Source: Pseudomonadota bacterium (GTDB taxonomy: Bacteria > Myxococcota_A > UBA796 > GCA-2862545). From it: DNA of 55,312 nucleotides. Position 1 is the stretch's first letter, and each line of letters starts with the position of its first letter. Made by a program: the position numbers and the translations under genes. The DNA lies in assembly GCA_002862545.1 (NCBI GenBank), contig PKDJ01000091.1:1-55312 (forward strand). Direction: 5' to 3'. Below are positions 22,848 through 30,484 of this stretch, one piece after another. The notes beneath the pieces were generated by a model that saw only the letters and a program-made list of their open reading frames with translations, had not been told where the DNA came from and searched no databases.

Positions 22848-23768
22848 TCAGCTCTGCGCGGACACCCAGGCATCGGGGAGTGCGAGCAGGCTGCACGGCA
22901 ACACGCGAATGAGGCGCTGAGAGACGCTGCCGATAATCAGCCCGTGATCAAGGCGGCGACCACCGAGCGCGAAGCAGATGAGCTCGGCTCCCTCGGCTCG
23001 GGCACGGTTGGCGATGCTCTGCTCGGCGGGCACGGTCTCGAGGTTGGTCTCGAGAGCCGCGGTCACGCGGCCATCCCCTTCTGTCGTGCGGAAGGTCTTG
23101 ACGTGTGCGTCGAGCTCGGCGCGGGCTCGGGTCTCGATCTGCGCTCGCAGGGCAAGCACATTTCCGCTGTAGGCGCGCATGACGCTGGGCAGCGCCACCA
23201 TGTGCAGGGCGGTGAGCGTGCCCTCGGTGCCCTCGAGGCATCCGAGGCCGACCTCGACCGCGGTGGTCCCGCTCGGGCCCAGCCCGGTGGGCACGATGAC
23301 GTGCTTGATGGGTGCGGGTGGGCCCGGCCAAGCGATGTAGACCGGAATCGGGGACAGGCGGAGCAGGCGCTCTGTGGTGCCACCGAGGAGGATGGAGGCC
23401 GCATCTCGGGGGCCGTCCGTACCGAGAACGAGCAGGCCTGCAGCGGTTGCCGTGACTGCCTCGAGGACCTGGACGGTCGGCTTGCCCTCACGCGTCTCGG
23501 TGGTGACATGCAGGCCATCGGCGAGAGCGACGGCGCGCTCCAGGTTCTCTTCGGACAGGGCACGACGATGGGTGCGCTGCTCTTCGATGCTCTCGGAGTC
23601 CATGACCCGTCGGAGGAGCCAGTGCATCGGCTCACAGACATGGATGATGTGGAGCTTGGCACCGAGCGCGCGCGCCTGGGCGACGCCGTGTCGCACGGTG
23701 TACTCCCACCGGTCGTTCCAGTCGACGGCGACCAGCACGGTGGTGGCGGTCAGGGTGGCACGTGCCAT
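22848..23768 (-). CDS. Tandem universal stress protein (two UspA domains)
   Basis: A 306-residue cytosolic protein made of two UspA folds. The first ends with GTDGPRDAASILLGGTTERLLRLSPIPVYIA, which fits the ATP-binding pattern GxxG-x9-G(S/T); the second ends with GGRRLDHGLIIGSVSQRLIRVLPC, a similar motif. Start is ATG 23768 behind GGAGGG. Universal stress proteins are ATP- or AMP-binding and respond to starvation and oxidative stress. It is a single gene flanked by a 270-base gap on one side and by the heme/L-domain lipoprotein gene on the other; no operon is obvious. Confidence 0.93.
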   Translation of the reverse strand: MARATLTATTVLVAVDWNDRWEYTVRHGVAQARALGAKLHIIHVCEPMHWLLRRVMDSESIEEQRTHRRALSEENLERAVALADGLHVTTETREGKPTVQVLEAVTATAAGLLVLGTDGPRDAASILLGGTTERLLRLSPIPVYIAWPGPPAPIKHVIVPTGLGPSGTTAVEVGLGCLEGTEGTLTALHMVALPSVMRAYSGNVLALRAQIETRARAELDAHVKTFRTTEGDGRVTAALETNLETVPAEQSIANRARAEGAELICFALGGRRLDHGLIIGSVSQRLIRVLPCSLLALPDAWVSAQS

Positions 23769-23847
23769 GGGCCCTCCATTGGGGCGGGCGGATATGCGGG
23801 CGTCTAGGTCGCGTCAAGTCCGTGTGAGGCGGAACCGCAGCATGCGC

Positions 23848-25608
23848 TCACAGCGCGTTGCCATCGACGTAGATCGTGCCTCCGACCGTGTCCTCACCGA
23901 GGACCTCGAGGAGGTCCCAGATCGCGCGCTCGGGGAGGACGGGGTTCTCGCCCACCTGGAGATCCCGGCCGATCGCCTGCACGCCGCCGAGGTCAGTGAT
24001 GTCGACGAGCGCGGTGTTGAACAGGACCTCGAGGTCACCCTCTACCACCTCGAGCCCTGCGAGCCCGCGAAGGTCCGTGAGGCCGGTGCCCTCGACGGAG
24101 ACTGACTTCGCGACCGTCAGTCTCGCGAGGCCGTCGATGTGCTCCAGAGCCGACAGGCGGAGCAGGGAGAGCTCCCCGCTGGCTCGGAGTGAGCGCAGGC
24201 CATCCACCTCGGTGAGCAGGGGGTTGTCCGAGATGATCAGGGTCGCCAGGGTTGTCTCGAGCCCGTCGAAGCCCTCGATGCGCTCGAGCGCGGGATTGGC
24301 CACGATCTCCATGCGGTCACCGAGTGACTGGAGCATCGGGAGCTGTGGCAGGGTGCGCAGAGTCTCGTTCTCGGCCAGGGTCAGCTGCACGTCGATACGC
24401 TGCAGACCGCTGAAGTCGTTGATTCGCTCCAGCGAGCGGTTCTCGGCGATGGAGAGCGTGCCGAGGCGTGAGATGCCATCGAAGCCGTCCACCGAGAGGA
24501 GGCTGGCATTCGAGCGGATGCGCAGATCGTCGCCGATGGCGCCGAGTGCTGGTGGGCTCTCGAGTGTCTCGAGTGCGTCGCAGTCGATGACCTCCAGGCT
24601 TCTGCCGATCTCTTCGAGGGAAGGCCACGTCAGGGTCGACAGCTCTGCCAGATCGACCAAGGCCAGTGACCCCCTCACGTCACGCAGGCTCGAGACATCG
24701 AGCGCGACCAGCGCAGGGTCGGCCTCGAAGTCCACGCTCACGGCGATCTCGGTGAGCTCGGGAAGCTCGACTCGGGTGAGGGCGTCGTTGCTCGTGACGA
24801 CCAGACTGCCACCGATGGTCGTCAGGTCAGGAAGGACCAACTCCTCGAGCGTGGCGTCGTCTTGAAGCAGCAGGCTGGCTCCAACGCTCGCGAGGCGCGG
24901 GAGGGACACACTCTGGAGGTCGTCCTCGACGAGCCGGAGCTCCCCGCCGACGGCGTCCAAGCTCGGGAGATCGACAGCCCTGAGGTTGGTCTGGCCGATG
25001 GCCGACAGGTTGCCCCCGATGGAGCGTAGGTGCGGCAGAGAGAGGTCGGTCACCCAGGGGCTCGACACCACGAGGTCGCCGGTGACTTCGCACAGGCAGT
25101 CGAGAGCGTCGACGCCGAGACCGACGAGCTGCAGCTTGCCGTCGATGGCGTTGTAGTGCTCGCAGAAGCCGTGGGTGTCGGCCTCCATGAGGACGAACAG
25201 ATCTCCCGGGTACGGCTGGGGGGCGTCGCAGGACGGCAGCGGTGCCTCCGAGCCCGGTGCACCGCAGCTTGCCCAGGCGCGGACGAGGTCGCGCTCGGCC
25301 TGCGACATGCCGCCGAGAGGAGGCATCGTGCCCCCGGGACCCACGGATGCGCCGATGTCGGCCGCCCACTCTGCAGCCGTTGACCAGGATTCGAAGTTGA
25401 GGCCCTCGGGGGCCCCGCCCCGCGCTGCGCCCTGTAGGTCGGCTGCATGGCACGACGTGCACCACTGGTCGAGGATGGGCTGGACCGTGTCCCAGCCCGG
25501 CACGTCGCTGCTCTCGCACACCTCGTCACTGGCCTGGCCTCGCTCTCGTTCCGTCGGAGGCGAGCTGGCGCAGGCTGTGAGCGCTGTGGCCAGGAGGAGG
25601 GCTCTCAC
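23848..25608 (-). CDS. Lipoprotein with c-type heme motif and receptor L-domain-like repeats
   Basis: The ORF track starts at 25758, but GTG 25608, four bases after the stop of the preceding gene, opens a lipoprotein signal (RALLLATALTACASS, cysteine 13) and gives 586 residues. Residues 45-115 hold a cytochrome c-like module: WCTSCH (heme attachment CxxCH at 50-54) and GTMPPLGGM, where Met95 could be the axial ligand. The rest, about 140-586, is a long array of irregular repeats of the type LPSLDAVGGELRLVEDD and SVSLPRLASVGASLLLQDD, typical of receptor L-domain or leucine-rich-like beta-helices. It would sit on the outer surface. This pairing of heme and L-repeat is not familiar to me. It is the second gene of an operon with the RCC1-like lipoprotein. 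Confidence 0.8.
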   Translation of the reverse strand: MRALLLATALTACASSPPTERERGQASDEVCESSDVPGWDTVQPILDQWCTSCHAADLQGAARGGAPEGLNFESWSTAAEWAADIGASVGPGGTMPPLGGMSQAERDLVRAWASCGAPGSEAPLPSCDAPQPYPGDLFVLMEADTHGFCEHYNAIDGKLQLVGLGVDALDCLCEVTGDLVVSSPWVTDLSLPHLRSIGGNLSAIGQTNLRAVDLPSLDAVGGELRLVEDDLQSVSLPRLASVGASLLLQDDATLEELVLPDLTTIGGSLVVTSNDALTRVELPELTEIAVSVDFEADPALVALDVSSLRDVRGSLALVDLAELSTLTWPSLEEIGRSLEVIDCDALETLESPPALGAIGDDLRIRSNASLLSVDGFDGISRLGTLSIAENRSLERINDFSGLQRIDVQLTLAENETLRTLPQLPMLQSLGDRMEIVANPALERIEGFDGLETTLATLIISDNPLLTEVDGLRSLRASGELSLLRLSALEHIDGLARLTVAKSVSVEGTGLTDLRGLAGLEVVEGDLEVLFNTALVDITDLGGVQAIGRDLQVGENPVLPERAIWDLLEVLGEDTVGGTIYVDGNAL

Positions 25609-25612
25609 CCGC

Positions 25613-26638
25613 TCAGAGGCCCAGCTGACCGTAGGTGTTGTCGCCCCAGCAGGTGTAGCTGTGATCCTCGGCGAGCGCGCAGCAGTGAGAGTTTCCACAC
25701 GCGACCTGCCGCATGTCGGGCATGTCGTCTGGCGGAGTGGACTGCGCCTGCAGGTCACCGCCCCAGCACTCGACGTAGCCGTCTTCGTGCACAGCGCAGG
25801 AGTTCAGCTTGCCCGTGGCGACCCACACCCAGCCACCCTCCGGCGGCGGGCTTGCCCGGCCGAAGGCGTCGTCACCCCAGCACCGGATGGTGTTGTCGGG
25901 AGCGATGATGCCGCAGCTGTGGCTCAGGGACGTGTCGAGCTGCACGAACTCGGCGTCCGGCTGACTGGTGGCCGCGCCCGAGATGGGATCGCCCCAGCAG
26001 GCGGTGCGGCCGTCCTCGGCGATGGCGCAGGCGTGGAGATCGCCAGCAGCGGGCTCGAGGAACACTCCCTCGGGCGAGGCCGTGACGATGCCGAAGAGGC
26101 CGTCGCTGCCCCAGCAGACGAGGTTGTCCTCGCGGTCGATGCCGCAGGAGTGCTTCAGTCCGGTGCTGACCCGCTTCCAGAAGGTGAGGTCGCCGGGGTT
26201 GGACTGGCCGTAGGTGTCGTCGCCCCAGCACGAGACGGTGGTGTCGCCGAGCAGACCGCAGCCGTGGGTCTGGTGGGTGCTGATCTCGTAGAACTGCTCG
26301 AAGCTGAGCGGGGACATCTCCCCCTTCTCGTCGGTGCCGAAGCAGTTGGGACGACCGCTGGCGTCGAGGAGGCAGGTGTGCTTGTCAGCAGCCGAGAGCC
26401 GCCACTTGGACCAGTCCGCCTCGTAGCTGGGGTCGGTTCCGCCGGTTCCGGTTCCGGTTCCGGTTCCGGTTCCCGTCGCGGTTCCGGTTCCGGTCGTGTC
26501 GGTCGTGCCCGTGGCCGTGCCCGTGGTCGTGCTGCCAGTGCTCGGGAGGCCAGTGTCGTTGGCTACGGGCTCGCGGTCCTTGGAGCCGTCGCCGCATCCC
26601 ACCAACCACACCGCGATGCCGATTGTCATCAAGCGCAT
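25613..26638 (-). CDS. RCC1-like beta-propeller lipoprotein
   Basis: A 341-residue lipoprotein: MRLMTIGIAVWLVGCGDG, cysteine 15. Residues 35-70 are a Thr/Gly low-complexity linker (TGTATGTTDT, GTGTGTGTG). From about residue 75 there are seven or so repeats ending in CWGDDTYGQ, CWGSDGLFG and CWGDNTYGQLG with HSCGI-like segments, the pattern of regulator-of-chromosome-condensation (RCC1) repeats found in extracellular bacterial proteins. These fold as a seven-bladed propeller. A hexanucleotide repeat encodes the linker (26435-26491). The stop is four bases before the GTG start of the heme/L-domain lipoprotein, so the two are one operon. Surface or periplasmic location is inferred. Confidence 0.85.
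   Translation of the reverse strand: MRLMTIGIAVWLVGCGDGSKDREPVANDTGLPSTGSTTTGTATGTTDTTGTGTATGTGTGTGTGTGGTDPSYEADWSKWRLSAADKHTCLLDASGRPNCFGTDEKGEMSPLSFEQFYEISTHQTHGCGLLGDTTVSCWGDDTYGQSNPGDLTFWKRVSTGLKHSCGIDREDNLVCWGSDGLFGIVTASPEGVFLEPAAGDLHACAIAEDGRTACWGDPISGAATSQPDAEFVQLDTSLSHSCGIIAPDNTIRCWGDDAFGRASPPPEGGWVWVATGKLNSCAVHEDGYVECWGGDLQAQSTPPDDMPDMRQVACGNSHCCALAEDHSYTCWGDNTYGQLGL
26435..26491. repeat. GGTTCC hexanucleotide microsatellite in a lipoprotein gene
   Basis: Eight copies of GGTTCC occur, five of them contiguous (26444-26473), the others broken by GCC and CGTCGC. They encode the Gly-Thr repeats of the RCC1-like lipoprotein linker. Since the unit is six bases, slippage would change linker length without breaking the frame. 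Confidence 0.85.
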
Positions 26639-26745
26639 GTCGAGTCCTCGAAGGTCACGTGGAGTCTAATGGCTCCAGTCACCATCCGCGCGCGCAATAC
26701 CAGGTGTGCACCGTTCGTTCACAGTGTGACGCCGCAGGAGACCGT

Positions 26746-27345
26746 ATGGCAGCCAGCATCACGAAGCGTCCGAAGAGAGCGCTCGCCGAGGCGCGCACGA
26801 CCGTGCTCACCCTCGGAGGAACGGTCGGCGTGATGTGGGCGGTGCAAGCTGTGAACTTCGTGCTCGGAGGCCTGCTCACCGGCTACGGGATCGTGCCGCG
26901 CACGGCGGATGGGCTCTGGGGCATCCTCTGCGCGCCGTTCCTTCACGGGAGCTGGACGCACCTCGCGGTGAACACGGTGTCTTTGGTGATCCTCGGCTCT
27001 CTGACCATGGCGCGGAAGCGGATGGACTTCTGGGTGGTCTCGCTGGTCGGTGGGCTGACGAGCGGCCTAGGTGCCTGGCTGATCGGTGGTGTGAACACGG
27101 TGCACGTGGGCGCAAGTGGGGTGATCTTTGCCTATCTGGGCTTCTTGCTCGCGCGTGGCTGGTTTGAGCGTCGCCCGGGCGCCATCGCCATGTCGGCGTT
27201 CGTGACGTGGGCCTTCGGAGGAATGGTCTGGGGCGTGCTGCCGACCGTCGGCACGATGATCTCGTGGGAGGCTCACCTGTTCGGCTTCCTCGGTGGCATC
27301 TTGGTCGCCCGGATGCTCGGGTCTGCGCTGCGGGCCAAGGGCTGA
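26746..27345 (+). CDS. Second rhomboid-family intramembrane protease
   Basis: A 199-residue membrane protein; the ATG at 26746 has CAGGAG upstream, and the longer ORF from 26623 includes the divergent promoter region. The protein has the oxyanion-type segment PFLHGSWTHLAVNTVSLVIL, the serine motif VGASGVIFAYLG and the histidine motif EAHLFGFLGGILVA, so the Ser-His dyad is present. It differs from the first rhomboid (5715) in its short N-terminal cytosolic region. It shares a 107-base divergent gap with the RCC1-like lipoprotein gene. Substrate unknown; surface lipoproteins nearby would be an untested guess. Confidence 0.9.
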   Translation: MAASITKRPKRALAEARTTVLTLGGTVGVMWAVQAVNFVLGGLLTGYGIVPRTADGLWGILCAPFLHGSWTHLAVNTVSLVILGSLTMARKRMDFWVVSLVGGLTSGLGAWLIGGVNTVHVGASGVIFAYLGFLLARGWFERRPGAIAMSAFVTWAFGGMVWGVLPTVGTMISWEAHLFGFLGGILVARMLGSALRAKG

Positions 27346-27364
27346 CGAGCGCGGTGCGCGGCCG

Positions 27365-29893
27365 TCAGGGGTGGACGAAGACGGTGCCTCGGGTCCCGTC
27401 GATGGTCACCTCCTGACCGTCGTGGAGGCGCTGCATCACCCTGTCGACGTTCACGACACAGGGCAGTCCGTACTCTCGTGCGACGACCGCGCCATGGGAG
27501 AGCACGGAGCCCAGCTCCAGGACGACGCCGGCAGCGGTGCTGAACAGGGGGGTCCAGCCAGGATCCACGGCCGACGCGACGAGAATCTCTCCCGGCTGGA
27601 GCCGCGTCGCCTCGGTCGGGGAGCGCACGACGCGAACGCGACCACGGGCTCGTCCCGGACTGACAGCCAGCCCCTGCAGGCGCAGAGCCTCGGCGGGTGG
27701 AGGTCCAGCATCGTCGCCTCGAATGAACGCCGGTGGTACGTCCTGTTGGTTCGCAGCATGTGCCTCGCGTCGTCGTCGAACCCAGGTCTCGAGCTCGCAG
27801 GGCTCTCCCGAGAGGGTGTCTCGGAGCTCCGGCCAGGTGACGAACGCCACGTCGTCCCGCACCTCGAGCTCTCCGCGCCGGACGAGCTCGTCACCGCACC
27901 AGAGGAGCACCCGCTGCAGCGAGTCGAGGAGTCGGTCGAACCAGAAGCGCTGGTTTTCCCGCAGCAAGAGGTACCGACGGGTGTGATGGATCAACAGATC
28001 GACCGCCGCGTGCCGGGCTCCCTGGAGCTGGTCTTCGATCTCGGCGCGCGCGGCTCCGGCGGTCTCTTCGGCCGCATCGGCCATGGCACCCGGCCGAGTC
28101 GGGGAGCGCTGCTGCAGGCGAAGGAGCGGCGCGAGGCGCTCCGGGTGCGCTCTCCAGCGTGGGGCCATCACCTCCCAGCTTGCCTCTGACCGGTGACCAT
28201 AGCTGGCGAGGAAGGTTCGCACTGCCGCACCGGCCACGCCCTCGGGCAAGTGGCCGGCCTCCATCTGCTCGAGGTGGGTCTCGTCCAGCTGGTGGGCCAG
28301 GGTCCACAGGGCGTCGTTGGTCTCCAGCGTGCGATTTCCCGGAGGACAGGTCGCGAGTGCATCCATCAGGCGCGCAGAGCGGTCGGGCAGCCACTCGGAG
28401 AGGGCTCCGTCGAGGAGCTGCCACGTGAGGTTCGCGAAGAGCAGGGAGCACACGTGGACCCCGATGTAGGTCCGCACCAGCTCGATGTGACGATCGACCA
28501 GGCGCAGTCCGTCTTCCGGATCCGAGGGTGTTCGGCTGATGCGTGGGAGGGCGGCTGCCAGCTGTGCACGGTAGCGCTCCCAGGCGATCGGGTTGGTGAG
28601 TGGATTCCACTCGAAGCGCTCCCAGCGACGCTCTCGCCAGGTGGTCCGCAGCACGGCGGCGTAGACGGACAGATCCGGTGCCATGGCGAGTTGCCTTCGC
28701 CACGCAGCCTCCTCGTCTGGCGGCACCAGCTCGGCCATGAAGGACGGCGGGGGCCTGCCCGGAAGCTTGAACGCGAGGTGCCGAAAGATGGTCGCGTTGA
28801 CGTAGGGGCGCCCCTGAACGAGGCGGAGCGAGGGGCCCCCGCCGAGGTAGCGCTGCTGGACCTCCGGATAGGCGATGAAGTGCTCGAGCAGCGGGTGCAT
28901 CAGCGACCAGCCGAGCGGCGTGGCGGGCTCGGGCCAGCGCTCTCCGACGAAGCGCCGGGTCCATAGAACATCCCGACGACGCTCTGCCTGTCCGCCGGTC
29001 GTCACGGGCCGCGACTGAAGAATCCAGAAGCGTCCCTCCGCGTCCTCTGCCCACTCGATGTCTTGAGGACCGCCGAAGCGCCGCTCGACCCGCAAGCCCA
29101 GGCGGCAGAGACGCGTGACGCGTGAGGGGGAGAGCGTGGGGCCCTCTCCGCCTGGGAGGGAGGGAAGTGCGGAGTCGATCACCCGGAGGCGGATCCGACC
29201 CGCGAGCCGTGAGAGTCCGCGCGGAAGCCGTCTGGGTCGGCGAACACGGAACCAGTGCGGCGCGACACGTCCCGAGACCAGAGGCTCTCCCGTGCCCCAG
29301 ACCGCTTCGACTACCATCTCGCGCCACGATCCGGAGACGGGATCGATGGTGAAGAGGACGCCCGCTGTGCGCGGCTCGATCATCTGCTGGATGAGGACGG
29401 CCATCCCGGCGATCGCTGGACCGCTCGAGCCACGATAGGCCAGAGCCTCCGGAGCATATAGCGATGCCCAGCACGCCCGGACGGCGTCTTCCACATCGTC
29501 AGGACCGACGTGCAGGCTGGTGTGGTGCTGCCCAGCGAAGGAGCGCTTCGCGCCGTCCTCGTCGACCCCGCTCGAGCGCACCGCCACGCGCCCGCCCAGC
29601 CGAGCGACCGCGCGGGCGAGGGCGGCCGACCAGCCCTGCGGCAAGGGCATGGAGAGGATTGCCCGGTGCAGAGACGCCGCATCGCCGGAGCTGCCGGTGG
29701 AGGAGACGGCGCGAGCTGCAGCCAGCAGCCCCGCGTCAGCGAGGGCCCAGCGGAAGGCGCTCCGGGGCAGGATCACACCGGGTGGAACTGGGAGCCCCGC
29801 GTCGGCGAGGAGCGTGAGGGGCGCAGCCTTGCCACCCACCTCTGCACGAGAGGCGGTGCCGGGTGAGTCCAGCTTGAGCAGAGGCAGGTCCAT
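27365..29893 (-). CDS. PEP synthase / rifampin phosphotransferase-like enzyme
   Basis: An 842-residue cytosolic enzyme with an N-terminal ATP-grasp-like PEP-synthase domain (about 1-310: AEVGGKAAPLTLLADAGLPV, VRSSGVDEDGAKRSFAGQ, QQMIEPRTAGVLFTIDPVSG and DIEWAEDAEG) and a C-terminal swivelling phosphohistidine domain (GSVLSHGAVVAREYGLPCVV, catalytic His800). The middle 400 residues are not the PEP/pyruvate TIM barrel. This three-part layout and the length fit rifampin phosphotransferase and related ATP-dependent dikinases, in which the histidine shuttles phosphate to a small-molecule hydroxyl. The acceptor here is unknown. The gene stands alone, convergent with rhomboid 2 and divergent from the long intergenic region before the XPB gene. 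Confidence 0.82.
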   Translation of the reverse strand: MDLPLLKLDSPGTASRAEVGGKAAPLTLLADAGLPVPPGVILPRSAFRWALADAGLLAAARAVSSTGSSGDAASLHRAILSMPLPQGWSAALARAVARLGGRVAVRSSGVDEDGAKRSFAGQHHTSLHVGPDDVEDAVRACWASLYAPEALAYRGSSGPAIAGMAVLIQQMIEPRTAGVLFTIDPVSGSWREMVVEAVWGTGEPLVSGRVAPHWFRVRRPRRLPRGLSRLAGRIRLRVIDSALPSLPGGEGPTLSPSRVTRLCRLGLRVERRFGGPQDIEWAEDAEGRFWILQSRPVTTGGQAERRRDVLWTRRFVGERWPEPATPLGWSLMHPLLEHFIAYPEVQQRYLGGGPSLRLVQGRPYVNATIFRHLAFKLPGRPPPSFMAELVPPDEEAAWRRQLAMAPDLSVYAAVLRTTWRERRWERFEWNPLTNPIAWERYRAQLAAALPRISRTPSDPEDGLRLVDRHIELVRTYIGVHVCSLLFANLTWQLLDGALSEWLPDRSARLMDALATCPPGNRTLETNDALWTLAHQLDETHLEQMEAGHLPEGVAGAAVRTFLASYGHRSEASWEVMAPRWRAHPERLAPLLRLQQRSPTRPGAMADAAEETAGAARAEIEDQLQGARHAAVDLLIHHTRRYLLLRENQRFWFDRLLDSLQRVLLWCGDELVRRGELEVRDDVAFVTWPELRDTLSGEPCELETWVRRRREAHAANQQDVPPAFIRGDDAGPPPAEALRLQGLAVSPGRARGRVRVVRSPTEATRLQPGEILVASAVDPGWTPLFSTAAGVVLELGSVLSHGAVVAREYGLPCVVNVDRVMQRLHDGQEVTIDGTRGTVFVHP

Positions 29894-29910
29894 CGAAGCT
29901 CCGAGCGGGC

Positions 29911-29924
29911 TCTATCCGCTACGT
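29911..29924. repeat. Direct repeat TCTATCCGCTACGT, copy 1
   Basis: An identical 14-mer lies at 30051-30064, 140 bp away, both between the PEP-synthase-like gene and the XPB promoter. Copy 1 sits 18 bases upstream of the minus-strand start at 29893, copy 2 lies 26 bases before the -35 element at 30090. Possible regulatory sites for the two divergent genes. Confidence 0.6.
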
Positions 29925-30050
29925 CGGCGATCTGCGGCGACTCTCGCCAGCCTTGGGGGCCTCCACGGCGCAAGCCGTGCCCTCGGGAGGGCAGCCGCCA
30001 GGCCCAGGACGCACGAGCCGGCGTGGTCCTGAAGGGGGGTATAGAACCGG

Positions 30051-30064
30051 TCTATCCGCTACGT
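30051..30064. repeat. Direct repeat TCTATCCGCTACGT, copy 2
   Basis: Second copy of the 14-mer at 29911-29924. It partly overlaps a short inverted repeat (ATAGA...TCTAT). Its position just upstream of the -35 hexamer suits an activator or repressor site. Confidence 0.6.
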
Positions 30065-30089
30065 TCGGGGCGGTTAAGCATGTGACGGC

Positions 30090-30117
30090 TTGACATGAGG
30101 GCCTGAGAGAGTAAGAT
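30090..30117 (+). promoter_or_regulatory. Sigma70-type promoter for the XPB gene
   Basis: TTGACA (30090-30095) is a perfect -35 hexamer, 16 bases before TAAGAT (30112-30117), a good -10 hexamer. The nearest plus-strand gene is the XPB helicase at 30485, leaving a leader of about 360 bases. Confidence 0.6.
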
Positions 30118-30484
30118 CGGCGTCGTGACGTGCGGTGTCCATTCCTGGATCCCACAACCACTCCCGCGAACGCGGCGCCCGCCGCTCGCTCCCCGAACCC
30201 TGCCGAGCACGGGGCCTGTCACAGGTCCAGCTCTACTTCAGGCTTCGCGGCTCGTTCTCCAGAGTCGCACAGGAGACCTGGACTGTCTTCGATCACCATC
30301 GCACTCCGTGGGCTCTGTCCACGAGCCGTGACCTCACTCCGTCCGCGCACTGTGCTGCGGTCGGCGCCAGGTGGTGTGCAGGGTCAGAAGCGCATCGGGG
30401 CGCTCCACTGATGTCGCGGGTCCACCTCTGGAGCAGCCGTGTGCGAGCGCGACACGGCGTACTCCTGCAGGTCGAGGACACTCT

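Larger units (their letters stand above)
29894..30484. other. 591-base intergenic region without a convincing gene
   Basis: It holds two 14-bp direct repeats (TCTATCCGCTACGT at 29911-29924 and 30051-30064), a small inverted repeat (ATAGA-ACCGG-TCTAT, about 30041-30055), a good sigma70-type promoter at 30090-30117 and then about 365 bases of leader before the XPB gene. The ORFs listed in this leader (30125-30494) have no recognisable product and overlap each other in three frames, so I treat it as an untranslated leader. A hairpin CCGCG-AA-CGCGG lies near 30165-30176. No known riboswitch was recognised. Confidence 0.6.

Noticed and set aside
25175-26833. 552-residue plus-strand ORF over the two lipoprotein genes
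   Set aside because: Shadow; the minus-strand genes show a c-heme motif, RCC1 repeats and lipoboxes.
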